Below the pieces are notes generated by a model that did no database searches, was not told where the DNA came from, and saw only the letters and a list, made by a program, of their open reading frames with translations. Of a stretch of DNA of 64,000 nucleotides, positions 1 through 7,758 are shown one piece after another. The first letter of the stretch is position 1, and each line of letters begins with the position of its first letter. The translations under genes and the position numbers were made by a program. Source of the DNA: Neobacillus sp. Marseille-Q6967 (GTDB lineage Bacteria > Bacillota > Bacilli > Bacillales > Cytobacillaceae); the NCBI RefSeq assembly GCF_946151075.1, contig NZ_OX267715.1, positions 62,001 to 126,000 on the forward strand, in the 5' to 3' direction.

Positions 1-70
1 TCTTTACATAGGAAACGAGAAATAAAAATTCTTTAATTAAATATCCAAGTGCTGTTAAGATACCGGCCAT
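1..70 (-). CDS. sigK: RNA polymerase sporulation sigma factor SigK, N-terminal fragment (runs off left edge)
   Basis: Only the first 23 codons are in the window. They begin MAGILTALGYLIKEFLFLVS, which resembles the membrane-associating pro-sequence of pro-sigma-K (the B. subtilis form is VTGVFAALGFVVKELVFLVS, from memory). In that family about 20 N-terminal residues are removed by SpoIVFB in the mother cell late in sporulation. I chose the ATG at 70 because a GGGGGTGG ribosome-binding site lies about 7 bases upstream; an in-frame ATG at 76 touches that site. The body of the sigma factor is outside the window, so it cannot be said whether the gene is intact or split by a skin-like element. Confidence 0.8.
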   Translation of the reverse strand, partial: MAGILTALGYLIKEFLFLVSYVK

Positions 71-208
71 GAACATCCACCCCCGTACTTTTCTGTGCCA
101 ATCGCCAGTTTTCTAGACTATTGCCTATAACTAATTCCTATGTAAAAAAGACGGGGAATGTGTCTGTCCAGATATTTTTATTTAGAAAACGTTCTTTTCT
201 CATAAAAC

Positions 209-232
209 AAGACCCAGCATCTGCTGGGTCCT
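209..232 (-). terminator. Terminator of pssA
   Basis: The arms GACCCAGC and GCTGGGTC pair around a 4-base loop just beyond the pssA stop. They are followed on the minus strand by TTGTTTT. Confidence 0.75.
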
Positions 233-237
233 TTAGA

Positions 238-777
238 CTACATTTTTTTTAGTTTAAATGGGGAAACCATCAAGAATGAAAGAATAATCATAATAAATAG
301 GAAGATATGGGACGGAAGATAGGGAATGGCTAAAAAGCTTAAGGTAACTAAACATCCAGCAGCCGTAATCGGAAGACCCGTGAAGAAACCATTATTTTCA
401 GTTATGTTGAATCTTGCTAATCTAAATGCACCGCAGCCAATATAAAATACAGTAAAAAAAGCACCCGGGAAGCCAAATTCATGCAAAATTCCTTGATATA
501 GTAATAGTGCCGGTGCTACACCAAATGATATAATATCACTCATGGAATCCAGTTGTTTCCCTAATTCTGATTCAATATTAAACTTCCTGGCTGCCATGCC
601 ATCAAAACGGTCTGCTAATGCTGCAATAAAAATTAACAGTAAACTTAGTCTTAAATTATCATTCATGGCAAAAATAATCGCAAAACCGCCAAAAGATAAG
701 TTCGTTAAGGTTATGACATTTGCTGTTTGTGTTTTAAGCTTTTTTAATGTGGAATCGAAAATGTCTAGTAAAAACAT
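238..777 (-). CDS. pssA: CDP-diacylglycerol--serine O-phosphatidyltransferase
   Basis: This membrane enzyme makes phosphatidylserine from CDP-diacylglycerol and serine, the step before Psd. The CDP-alcohol phosphatidyltransferase signature DG-x2-AR-x8-G-x3-D-x3-D is present at about residues 59-81 (DGMAAR, then GKQLDSMSD). Several hydrophobic helices fill the rest of the 179 residues, a normal family length. The ATG at 777 has an AAGGAGTGG site upstream. The gene is divergent from psd across 131 bp, so both phosphatidylethanolamine genes flank one spacer. In B. subtilis they lie in one operon elsewhere on the chromosome, so this placement differs. Confidence 0.93.
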   Translation of the reverse strand: MFLLDIFDSTLKKLKTQTANVITLTNLSFGGFAIIFAMNDNLRLSLLLIFIAALADRFDGMAARKFNIESELGKQLDSMSDIISFGVAPALLLYQGILHEFGFPGAFFTVFYIGCGAFRLARFNITENNGFFTGLPITAAGCLVTLSFLAIPYLPSHIFLFIMIILSFLMVSPFKLKKM

Positions 778-908
778 TCCAGTTCACCACTCCTTTTTTA
801 ACAAATCGGAAGAGTGTTACATTTCCTTAAGTTAGTCTATTTTATTTAATTTTAAGCGTTTTATGCCTTTTCGTAAAGAGTATTTTTACACTATTTGGGA
901 GGAAATCG

Positions 909-1691
909 ATGATACAGCCTTTGTACCGATTGTTTATAGAATTAACCAACAGAAAATGGACTTCCATTATTTTAAAGAAATTTGCCCAATCCAAGACAAG
1001 CCGTTTTATTATACCGTCATTCGCAAAAGTTTATAAACTGAACCAGAATGAAATGGAAAAGCCCTTACAGGAGTATACGACACTGCATGACCTATTTATT
1101 CGAACTTTAAAGAAAGACTTACGAAACATCGATAAGACTCCTGATTCTGTCGTAAGCCCTGTCGATGCAGTAATAGAGGATGTTGGGCTTATTAAAGAAT
1201 CCAGCGATATTTACGTTAAAGAAAAAACATATTCCATCAGGGAGATGTTAGGGAATGACCGGTTATTAGAAAAATACATAGGCGGCAGTTATATGATTCT
1301 ATATTTAAGTCCCAGCCACTATCACCGCATACATAGTCCTGTCGATGGAACAGTTACAAACCAATGGACACTTGGTTCTAGATCATATCCGGTAAATAAG
1401 CTTGGATTAAAATATGGAGTCAGGACACTTGCTAAAAATTATCGAGTGATAACGGAAGTCATAACGGATAAGGGGCATGTAGCGATTGTCAAAGTTGGGG
1501 CAATGTTTGTGAACTCAATTGAAACAACGCATACCGGAACAGAGCTTGCGAAAGGAGAAGAGATTGCTTATTTCAGCTTTGGGTCAACCGTTGTCCTCCT
1601 TTTTGAAAGAAATACTTTTGAGTTAGAAAATTCTATTGTAACTCCTAAGGAAATTAAGGTTGGGGAAAAGCTCGGTATATTGAAGAAATAG
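909..1691 (+). CDS. psd: Phosphatidylserine decarboxylase
   Basis: It decarboxylates phosphatidylserine to phosphatidylethanolamine at the membrane. The proenzyme cuts itself inside a GST/GSS motif to create a pyruvoyl prosthetic group. Here the motif is FGST near residue 226, close to the C-terminus as expected, so the alpha chain would be the last 35 or so residues. The SPSHYHRIHSPVDG segment near residue 137 is also typical. The length of 260 residues is normal. The ATG at 909 follows GGGAGGAAAT. It pairs functionally with the divergent pssA. A sda terminator lies just downstream, facing the other way. Confidence 0.95.
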   Translation: MIQPLYRLFIELTNRKWTSIILKKFAQSKTSRFIIPSFAKVYKLNQNEMEKPLQEYTTLHDLFIRTLKKDLRNIDKTPDSVVSPVDAVIEDVGLIKESSDIYVKEKTYSIREMLGNDRLLEKYIGGSYMILYLSPSHYHRIHSPVDGTVTNQWTLGSRSYPVNKLGLKYGVRTLAKNYRVITEVITDKGHVAIVKVGAMFVNSIETTHTGTELAKGEEIAYFSFGSTVVLLFERNTFELENSIVTPKEIKVGEKLGILKK

Positions 1692-1698
1692 GGCCCCA

Positions 1699-1724
1699 AA
1701 AAAGAAAAGGCCCTAAAAGGGCAT
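1699..1724 (-). terminator. Terminator of sda
   Basis: On the minus strand GCCCT-TTT-AGGGC is followed by CTTTTCTTTTTT. It also lies directly behind psd and may weakly terminate that gene. Confidence 0.6.
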
Positions 1725-1725
1725 A

Positions 1726-1866
1726 TTAAGAAGAAATCTTCATTTTATGAAATAAAGAACGGCGATGTAGTTCAGTTTCTATAAGATGAATAAATTCAGG
1801 GCTTAGGTTTAATTCTCTTGCTTTATAGTAGGATTCAATTAATAACTCATCTGACAGTTTACGCAA
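1726..1866 (-). CDS. sda: Sporulation checkpoint inhibitor Sda
   Basis: Sda is a 46-residue helical-hairpin protein that inhibits the histidine kinase KinA and so blocks Spo0A phosphorylation while DNA replication is being initiated or is damaged. The product reads (M)[19 protein letters not shown] and ends near [12 protein letters not shown], close to B. subtilis Sda. The start is a TTG at 1866 preceded by GGAGGTG 9 bases upstream. A longer frame with an ATG at 1923 would add 19 residues with no homology, and the Shine-Dalgarno site lies inside it. The upstream spacer holds DnaA boxes, which fits the known control of sda by DnaA. Confidence 0.9.
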   Translation of the reverse strand: MRKLSDELLIESYYKARELNLSPEFIHLIETELHRRSLFHKMKISS

Positions 1867-1990
1867 GCCAGAATGCACCTCCAAATTAAAAATAAATGGT
1901 TCTAATTGGTACTCGTAAAACATAAAATGGTAGGTTCAATTGGTGTACCCTAAATCTACCAAAATTACACAGAGAGGACAACCTTACCAA

Positions 1991-2089
1991 TTATTCACAA
2001 TTAGCGGTGGATAACTTGTGACTAATTTGTTTATAAAGTACCAAAAAGTGCAAGTTACAATGGGTAAAATGTTAATAACTTTATCCACA
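1991..2089. promoter_or_regulatory. DnaA-box cluster in the sda-yqeG spacer
   Basis: The 455-bp gap between the start of sda and yqeG carries three 9-mers close to the DnaA-box consensus TTATNCACA. They are TTATTCACA at 1991-1999, TTATCCACC on the minus strand at 2006-2014 (one mismatch) and a perfect TTATCCACA at 2081-2089. B. subtilis has DnaA-binding clusters by sda and yqeG that link replication initiation to sporulation and origin firing. I infer the same role here. The rest of the gap is AT-rich and holds a yqeG promoter. Confidence 0.75.
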
Positions 2090-2242
2090 GGAAGGGAAAA
2101 ATAGAGATTTTGTCGAAAAATATTTTTTTAATTTAAAAAAATTACAGTCATGTGGCCACTTGTTTGTAAAAATGTCACATATTGACGAAAATACTTTGTA
2201 ACAACGTTTTTTTATTTTACATTGAAATAAATATGTTTTATT

Positions 2243-2271
2243 TTGAAACGAAGGTTAAAATTGGTTATGAT
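2243..2271 (+). promoter_or_regulatory. Sigma-A type promoter of the yqeG operon
   Basis: TTGAAA at 2243-2248, a 17-bp spacer and TATGAT at 2266-2271. This is about 50 bp before the yqeG start. Confidence 0.65.
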
Positions 2272-2321
2272 GGTACAGATGCAATTGGTTAATTAATGTT
2301 GAATAATGAGGTGTACGATTA

Positions 2322-2837
2322 GTGTTAAAGAAATTTTTACCTGCAGAACATGTAAAAAGCATCTTGAATATAACCCCAGAACAATTAAAGGCTAGAGGGA
2401 TAAAGGGGATTATTACCGATTTAGATAATACACTCGTGGAGTGGGACAGACCTTATGCTACACCGCAACTAATCAAATGGTTTGAAGAGATTAAAAGAAA
2501 CAATATTAAAGTTACCATTGTTTCTAATAATAATGAAGTACGAGTTAAGGCTTTTTCGGATCCACTGGAAATCCCTTTTATTTTTCAGGCAAGGAAACCG
2601 ATGACTAAGGCATTTAACAAGGCTCTTGCTCAAATGGGATTAAAAAAAGAAGAAACGGTTGTAATCGGGGATCAATTATTAACGGATGTTTTGGGTGGGA
2701 ACCGAAGCGGGTTTCATACCATCCTTGTTGTTCCGGTAGCCCAAACAGATGGTTTTGTTACAAAGTTCAACCGTTTTGCCGAGCGGAGAATTATGAATTG
2801 GTTTCGGAAAAAAGGGTTATTACAATGGGAGGATTAA
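2322..2837 (+). CDS. yqeG: YqeG family HAD IIIA-type phosphatase
   Basis: This is a small HAD-superfamily hydrolase of 171 residues. The nucleophile motif is TDLDNTLVEW near residues 32-41, with motif II TIVSNN near 65-70 and motif III/IV VIGDQLLTDVLGGN near 112-125. The family acts on phosphorylated substrates that are not firmly known in Bacillus. The start is GTG at 2322 behind GAGGTG. It is the first gene of a long operon, and yqeH begins 3 bp after its stop. Confidence 0.92.
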   Translation: MLKKFLPAEHVKSILNITPEQLKARGIKGIITDLDNTLVEWDRPYATPQLIKWFEEIKRNNIKVTIVSNNNEVRVKAFSDPLEIPFIFQARKPMTKAFNKALAQMGLKKEETVVIGDQLLTDVLGGNRSGFHTILVVPVAQTDGFVTKFNRFAERRIMNWFRKKGLLQWED

Positions 2838-2840
2838 AGT

Positions 2841-3953
2841 GTGAGTGAACAACAACTAGAATATTTATGCATGGGCTGCGGTGTTAAGGTCCAGACAGAG
2901 AATCCAGCAGAATTAGGCTATGCCCCGCCATCAGCTATTGAGAAGGAAAATATCATTTGCCAGCGCTGTTTTCGGTTAAAGAATTACAATGAAGTTCAGG
3001 ATGTCAGTTTAACAGACGATGACTTTCTTAAAATCCTGAATGGTATTGGCAGAACAGATGCCCTTATTGTGATGTTAGTCGATATCTTCGATTTTAATGG
3101 CAGCTGGCTCCCTGGACTGCATCGTTTTGTCGGTGATAATAAAATCCTGCTTGTGGGGAACAAGGTAGACCTTTTGCCGAAATCGGTTAAACATCATAAA
3201 TTGGTTAATTGGATGAAACTCCAGGCAAAAGAGCTAGGTTTAAGGCCGGAAGAGGTATTCCTTATCAGTGCGGCAAAGGGCATTAATGTAAAGGAAACGA
3301 CGGCTGTAATTGATGAAATGCGAAATGGGAAGGACGTATATGTTGTAGGAAGTACAAATGTAGGGAAATCTACATTTATTAACCGTATTATTAAAGAAAT
3401 CACCGGAGAAGGCGATATTATCACGACCTCTCATTTTCCTGGTACCACGCTGGATGTAATTAAAATTCCGCTTGATGACGGAAAAGCGCTAATTGATACG
3501 CCTGGGATTATTAATCATCATCAAATGGCCCATTATATCGATAAGAGGGATTTAAAATTTATTACACCAAAGAAAGAGATCAAGCCAAAGGTATTCCAGC
3601 TAAATGAAGGTCAAACATTATTCTTTGGAGGTTTGGCCCGGTTTGATTTTATCAGCGGAGGAAGAACATCATTTGTCTGCCATGTATCGAACGACTTAAA
3701 TATTCACAGAACCAAAACAGAAAATGCAGATGAACTTTATGAAAAACATGTAGGCGAAATGCTCACGCCGCCCCGGAAGGAAGATATCGAGTCATTCCCA
3801 GAGCTAGTGAGACATGAATTTATGATTAAAGAAGCTAAAACGGATATAGTATTCTCTGGACTGGGCTGGGTAACCGTTAATGAACCAGGAGTAAAGGTTG
3901 CTGCATATGTTCCAAAGGGCGTTCAAACATTATTACGTAAATCCTTAATTTAA
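2841..3953 (+). CDS. yqeH: Ribosome biogenesis GTPase YqeH
   Basis: YqeH is a circularly permuted GTPase needed for 30S subunit assembly. An N-terminal zinc finger (CMGCG near residue 10 and CQRCF near 40) precedes G motifs in permuted order: G4 NKVD near 106, G5 SAAKG near 143, then G1 GSTNVGKS near 170 and G3 DTPG near 218. The C-terminal part is the treble-clef RNA-binding region. At 370 residues it has the usual length. The GTG start follows GGGAGGA, and the gene is almost contiguous with yqeG. Confidence 0.95.
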   Translation: MSEQQLEYLCMGCGVKVQTENPAELGYAPPSAIEKENIICQRCFRLKNYNEVQDVSLTDDDFLKILNGIGRTDALIVMLVDIFDFNGSWLPGLHRFVGDNKILLVGNKVDLLPKSVKHHKLVNWMKLQAKELGLRPEEVFLISAAKGINVKETTAVIDEMRNGKDVYVVGSTNVGKSTFINRIIKEITGEGDIITTSHFPGTTLDVIKIPLDDGKALIDTPGIINHHQMAHYIDKRDLKFITPKKEIKPKVFQLNEGQTLFFGGLARFDFISGGRTSFVCHVSNDLNIHRTKTENADELYEKHVGEMLTPPRKEDIESFPELVRHEFMIKEAKTDIVFSGLGWVTVNEPGVKVAAYVPKGVQTLLRKSLI

Positions 3954-3982
3954 AAAAAGAAAACGGGAGAGGGGAAACACAG

Positions 3983-4816
3983 GTGAAAAAGCTTTTTGCT
4001 GTATTGGGAGACCCCATCGGTCACTCGATGTCTCCTGTAATGCACAATGATTTATTTAAGGAATATGAAATCGATGCCCATTACCATCCATTTCAAGTAA
4101 AATCAGAGGATTTACCTAGCGCCATTAAAGGTCTAAAAGCTATTGGTATATCCGGGTTTAATGTAACAGTTCCACATAAAAGTTCGATTATTCCTTTATT
4201 AGATGAAGTGGATGAATTGGCTCACAGCATTGGAGCAGTCAATACGGTTGTAAATGTTAACGGGCGCTTCATCGGTTATAACACGGATGGGCTTGGTTTT
4301 TTAACAGGGTTAACTCCTTATACTGAAACGGTAACTGGTAAAAACATATTAGTGATTGGCGCTGGCGGTGCAGCGAGAGCCATTTATTTTACTTTAGGAA
4401 AAAATAAACCAGAGAAGATCGATATAGCAAACCGTTCCGTTAATAAAGCTGAGGAACTTATAAACTCCTGCCCATATGAAACAGTATCAAAAGCATTATC
4501 ACTGGAGGAAGCCAGCAAGGTGATAGGGGAATATGATATCGTCATTCAAACCACTATGGTTGGCATGGCACCTAATATTACAGAGCAGCCATTAAGCCTT
4601 GAGCTTTTGAGTCCAAATGCATTAGTTTGTGATATCATCTACAACCCGCTGGAAACGAAATTTCTCCAAGAAGCAGGAAAAAAAGGTGCAGCAACACAGA
4701 ATGGAATTGATATGTTTGTCTATCAAGGCGCACTTGCGTTTGAAAAATGGACAGGAATTTTCCCCGATGTAAATAGGATGAGGGAAAATGTATTACAACA
4801 ATTGGGAGGACAATAA
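3983..4816 (+). CDS. aroE: Shikimate dehydrogenase
   Basis: It reduces 3-dehydroshikimate to shikimate with NADPH in chorismate synthesis. The substrate-binding part begins GDPIGHSMSPVMHN near residue 9. The catalytic lysine is in NVTVPHKS near 59-66, with the partner aspartate in GYNTDGLGF near 100. The nucleotide-binding loop is GAGGAARA near 127. The start is GTG behind GGGAGAGGGG. Its last base is the first base of the yhbY start, suggesting translational coupling. It sits between ribosome-assembly genes, as in B. subtilis. Confidence 0.95.
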   Translation: MKKLFAVLGDPIGHSMSPVMHNDLFKEYEIDAHYHPFQVKSEDLPSAIKGLKAIGISGFNVTVPHKSSIIPLLDEVDELAHSIGAVNTVVNVNGRFIGYNTDGLGFLTGLTPYTETVTGKNILVIGAGGAARAIYFTLGKNKPEKIDIANRSVNKAEELINSCPYETVSKALSLEEASKVIGEYDIVIQTTMVGMAPNITEQPLSLELLSPNALVCDIIYNPLETKFLQEAGKKGAATQNGIDMFVYQGALAFEKWTGIFPDVNRMRENVLQQLGGQ

Positions 4817-5106
4817 TGTTAACAGGTAAGCAAAAAAGATTTTTACGCTCTAAAGCCCATCATTTAGACCCGATTTTTCAAGTCGGGAAGGGCGGGGTTA
4901 ATGAAAATATGATTAAACAAGTGGCTGACGCATTAGAAGCCAGGGAACTTTTCAAAATCAGTGTTCTGCAAAACTGTGAGGAAGATAAAAATGATGTTGC
5001 AGAGCAGCTTGCAGAGGGAACAGGGGCTGAAATCGTCCAAGTCATTGGGAATACGATTGTTTTATATAAGGAATCACGCGATAAGAAACAAATTATGTTG
5101 CCGTAA
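4816..5106 (+). CDS. yhbY: CRM-domain RNA-binding protein YhbY (YqeI), ribosome assembly factor
   Basis: This 96-residue protein consists of one CRM domain, a KH-like RNA-binding fold found on pre-50S particles. The family hallmark GKGGVNENMIKQV is at about residues 24-36. Its start overlaps the aroE stop by one base and nadD follows after 20 bp. The neighbours yqeH and rsfS fit a role in ribosome maturation. Confidence 0.92.
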   Translation: MLTGKQKRFLRSKAHHLDPIFQVGKGGVNENMIKQVADALEARELFKISVLQNCEEDKNDVAEQLAEGTGAEIVQVIGNTIVLYKESRDKKQIMLP

Positions 5107-5126
5107 ACAAAAAGGAGGCATTTGTC

Positions 5127-5696
5127 TTGAAAAAGGTTGGGATACTAGGGGGAACGTTTGACCCGCCTCATAATGGACATTTAATGATTGCGAATGAGGT
5201 ATACGATAAACTGAAACTAGATGAAGTCTGGTTTATGCCAAATCAGGAACCTCCGCATAAAAAGAAATCAGAGAGGGTCGAAAACGAAGACCGGCTGGAA
5301 ATGCTAAACCTTGCGATAGAAGGGAATGCCTCTTTTAAAATTCAAACCATTGAGCTTGAAAGGAAAGGTCCTTCTTTTACAGTTGACACGATGAAGCTTT
5401 TAAATACTCAATATCCCGATCACGAGTTTTATTTTATCATTGGGGCGGATATGATTGAGTACCTGCCCAAATGGCATGAAATTGATGAGCTGATCAAGAT
5501 TGTTCAATTTGTAGGGGTAGAAAGGCCAGAATACAGCCAAAAAACAGATTATCCGATTATTTATGTAGATATACCAGCATTTGATGTTTCATCTAGTATG
5601 ATTCGTAAGCGGGTAAAGGAAGGCAGGTCAGTCCGCTATTTACTTCCCGACGAAGTGATCGGGTATATAAGGGAGAAACATTTATATGGAACGTGA
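5127..5696 (+). CDS. nadD: Nicotinate-nucleotide adenylyltransferase
   Basis: It joins nicotinate mononucleotide and ATP to form deamido-NAD in NAD synthesis. The nucleotidyltransferase signature GGTFDPPHNGH is at residues 8-18, with the catalytic H-x-G-H. The C-terminal SSSMIRKR near 159 is the second phosphate-binding motif. The start is TTG at 5127 behind AAAGGAGG. It overlaps yqeK by 11 bp, implying coupled translation. Confidence 0.95.
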   Translation: MKKVGILGGTFDPPHNGHLMIANEVYDKLKLDEVWFMPNQEPPHKKKSERVENEDRLEMLNLAIEGNASFKIQTIELERKGPSFTVDTMKLLNTQYPDHEFYFIIGADMIEYLPKWHEIDELIKIVQFVGVERPEYSQKTDYPIIYVDIPAFDVSSSMIRKRVKEGRSVRYLLPDEVIGYIREKHLYGT

Positions 5697-6255
5697 CATT
5701 GCCTTAAAAATGGTGAAAGATCAATTAACGGAGCACCGATATCAACATACATTAGGGGTCATGGATACAGCTATAATCCTTGCAAAACAATATGGCGGAG
5801 ATGAAAAAAAGGCAGAGCTTGCAGCGATTTTTCATGATTATGCAAAATTTAGGCCAAAACCTGAAATGAAAGCCATTATTGTAGCGGAAGGTTACCCGGA
5901 AGACTTACTCCAATTTAATGCAGAGCTTTGGCATGCCCCGGTTGGAGCCTATTTAGTGGAGAAGGAAGCCGGAATAACAGATAAGGAAATATTAGACGCT
6001 ATCCGTTATCATACATCCGGAAGACCAGGAATGACCTTGCTTGAAAAAATCATCTATTTAGCGGATTACATTGAGCCTGGAAGACATTTTCCGGGGGTTG
6101 ATGAGGTAAGAGAAATGGCTAAAGAGGATCTGGATACTGCATTAATTAAGTCAGTCCAAAATACGATACTTTTTCTTATGAAAAAAAATCAGCCAGTATA
6201 TCCAGACACCTTTCATACTTATAATGATCTCGTAAAAAAGAGACAGGAGGATTGA
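5686..6255 (+). CDS. yqeK: YqeK, HD-domain bis(5'-nucleosyl)-tetraphosphatase (symmetrical)
   Basis: This 189-residue HD-superfamily metal hydrolase has HTLGVMDTA near residue 21 and the HD dyad in FHDYAK near 50, with further ligands in LWHAPVGA near 84. YqeK proteins cleave Ap4A to two ADP, a stress nucleotide made by tRNA synthetases. nadD overlaps its start and rsfS begins 3 bp after its stop. Confidence 0.9.
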   Translation: MERDIALKMVKDQLTEHRYQHTLGVMDTAIILAKQYGGDEKKAELAAIFHDYAKFRPKPEMKAIIVAEGYPEDLLQFNAELWHAPVGAYLVEKEAGITDKEILDAIRYHTSGRPGMTLLEKIIYLADYIEPGRHFPGVDEVREMAKEDLDTALIKSVQNTILFLMKKNQPVYPDTFHTYNDLVKKRQED

Positions 6256-6258
6256 TGA

Positions 6259-6615
6259 ATGAGTAATCAAGAATTATTAAAAATTGCTGTAAAGGCAGCA
6301 GACGATAAAAGAGCTGAAGATATTTTAGCATTAAATATGCAGGGAATTTCCTTAATTGCGGACTATTTTATTATTTGCCATGGAAACTCTGATAAGCAGG
6401 TTCAGGCGATTGCAAGAGAAATTAAAGATAAAGCAGAAGAGCATGGATACAATGTCAGAAGAATGGAAGGTTTTGATGAAGCTACATGGGTTTTAATTGA
6501 CCTCGGTGATGTTGTAGCCCATGTTTTCCACCGCGATGAAAGAAGCTACTATAAGCTTGAGCGTTTGTGGGGAGATGCTCCGTTAGAAGATATTCATAGC
6601 GAGTTAAACTCATGA
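6259..6615 (+). CDS. rsfS: Ribosomal silencing factor RsfS
   Basis: RsfS (YqeL, DUF143) binds ribosomal protein L14 and blocks subunit joining when nutrients are short. All 118 residues match the single-domain family: ADYFIICHGNSDKQVQAI near residue 33, GFDEATWVLID near 73 and VVAHVFHRDER near 87. The ATG at 6259 follows AGGAGGATTGATGA. The stop overlaps the yqeM start by 4 bp. Confidence 0.95.
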   Translation: MSNQELLKIAVKAADDKRAEDILALNMQGISLIADYFIICHGNSDKQVQAIAREIKDKAEEHGYNVRRMEGFDEATWVLIDLGDVVAHVFHRDERSYYKLERLWGDAPLEDIHSELNS

Positions 6616-7367
6616 GCTATGAGCAGTTTGCCTATCTTTACGATGAACTGATGCAAGATGCACCCTATACTGAATGGGTACAATTTGTAAAAGAAAAACT
6701 GCATACCTATCAGGTGGACGGAAAAGCACTGCTCGATTTAGCATGCGGGACAGGTGAGCTTTCCGTCCGCTTTGCCAAAGAGGGCTTTTCTGTTACAGGT
6801 GTTGATTTGTCGTCAGACATGCTCGCTGTTGCACAAGTAAAAGCGCAGGCAGAAGGATTGGCTATCTCTTTTTATGAGCAAAATATGGCTGAACTGAAAG
6901 GCCACGATCTATTTGACATCATTGGCATCTTTTGTGATTCTTTAAATTACTTACAGTCTGAGGAAGAGGTTATCCAAACCTTTTCAGGGGCTTATCAGCA
7001 TTTAAAGGACGAGGGTTTGTTTATTTTTGATGTTCATTCCTTATATAAAGTTACAAATGTGTTTGTGGAGCAAACATATGCCATGGCGGAAGAGCATTTA
7101 TCCTATATTTGGAATAGCTTTCCTGGTGAAATGCCTTATAGTGTGGAACACGAGTTGAGCTTTTTCGTGTTGGACGATCAAACAGGCAGGTATGATCGGT
7201 TTGATGAAATACACTACCAGCGAACCTATCCTATTGATCAATATTCCCAATGGTTAGCAGAAGCAGGATTTGAATTGCTTCAAGTTTGCGCAGATTTTCA
7301 GGATTCTGCTCCAGACGACAAGACAGAAAGAATATTATTTGTTGCAAGAAAAAAGCCATCAAAATAA
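6612..7367 (+). CDS. yqeM: Class I SAM-dependent methyltransferase YqeM
   Basis: The SAM-binding motif LLDLACGTGELSVRF is at about residues 40-54, followed by VTGVDLSSDML and a FDIIGIFCDSLNYL strand. The substrate is unknown. The 251-residue protein is the last gene of the yqeG operon and overlaps rsfS by 4 bp. Its final codons and stop lie inside a palindrome that is repeated exactly 355 bp downstream (see the repeat at 7354-7731), so the original terminator seems to have overlapped the stop codon. Confidence 0.88.
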   Translation: MSYEQFAYLYDELMQDAPYTEWVQFVKEKLHTYQVDGKALLDLACGTGELSVRFAKEGFSVTGVDLSSDMLAVAQVKAQAEGLAISFYEQNMAELKGHDLFDIIGIFCDSLNYLQSEEEVIQTFSGAYQHLKDEGLFIFDVHSLYKVTNVFVEQTYAMAEEHLSYIWNSFPGEMPYSVEHELSFFVLDDQTGRYDRFDEIHYQRTYPIDQYSQWLAEAGFELLQVCADFQDSAPDDKTERILFVARKKPSK

Positions 7368-7380
7368 ATGATGGCTCATA

Positions 7381-7414
7381 TTGTCGAGAAAGGTTATTTT
7401 TCTCGGCAATTTTT
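7381..7414 (+). terminator. Terminator after yqeM
   Basis: TTGTCGAGAAA and TTTCTCGGCAA pair with one G-U and are followed by TTTTTATTTT. Confidence 0.75.
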
Positions 7415-7469
7415 ATTTTGTCTGAGTCTACCCAATTGAAAAATCATTAAAGATATTTGCCAGCACACT

Positions 7470-7611
7470 GGCCTGTTGATTTCCGCTCCAGGTGCTTCGC
7501 TTTCCGCGGGCGTGCCGGGGAGCCTCCTCGGCGCTAAAGCGCCTGCGGGGTCCCCAGCCCCGTACTCCCGCAGGAGTCTTCGCACCTTCCGCTCCAATCA
7601 ACAGCCCGGGC
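7470..7611. repeat. GC-rich palindromic repeat element, family A, full-length copy
   Basis: About 140 bp, far more GC-rich than its surroundings, is bounded by CTGTTGATT (7473-7481) and AATCAACAG (7596-7604). CCGCTCC lies just inside both ends. The inside is self-complementary, with GGCGC/GCGCC, GGGG/CCCC and TGCGGG/CCCGCA blocks. Shorter relatives lie at 9395, 42023, 43487 and 54095. From memory, such elements are scattered between genes in many Bacillaceae. It encodes no believable protein and resembles a non-autonomous REP/MITE-type element. Together with flanking hairpins it accounts for the 391-bp gap between yqeM and comER. Confidence 0.7.
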
Positions 7612-7708
7612 CGACAGTCTATATATTAATATTCTAACAAATTAACGCGGTAAATTGTTAAAGTACACGAACAAAATTAAAGGCTATCGAAAGTTTTTCG
7701 ACAGCCTG

Positions 7709-7737
7709 AGCCATCAAAATAAATGATGGCTTTTTTT
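7709..7737 (+). terminator. Displaced yqeM terminator
   Basis: AGCCATCA, a 7-base loop and TGATGGCT, followed by seven T. It is the second copy of the 23-bp repeat. Confidence 0.7.
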
Positions 7738-7758
7738 AATATTTAGAAGGATAATGTC

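Larger units (their letters stand above)
7354..7731. repeat. 23-bp palindromic direct repeat flanking a 332-bp block
   Basis: The same 23 bases (arms AGCCATCA and TGATGGCT) occur at 7354-7376, over the yqeM stop codon, and again at 7709-7731. Only the second copy is followed by the seven T that make a terminator. The enclosed block holds a second terminator and a GC-rich palindromic element. This looks like an insertion or duplication that split the yqeM terminator from its gene. Confidence 0.7.

Noticed and set aside
7394..7597. 67-codon minus-strand frame through the GC-rich spacer
   Set aside because: It runs through the palindromic repeat element, has arginine/proline/glycine bias from base composition and no conserved domain.
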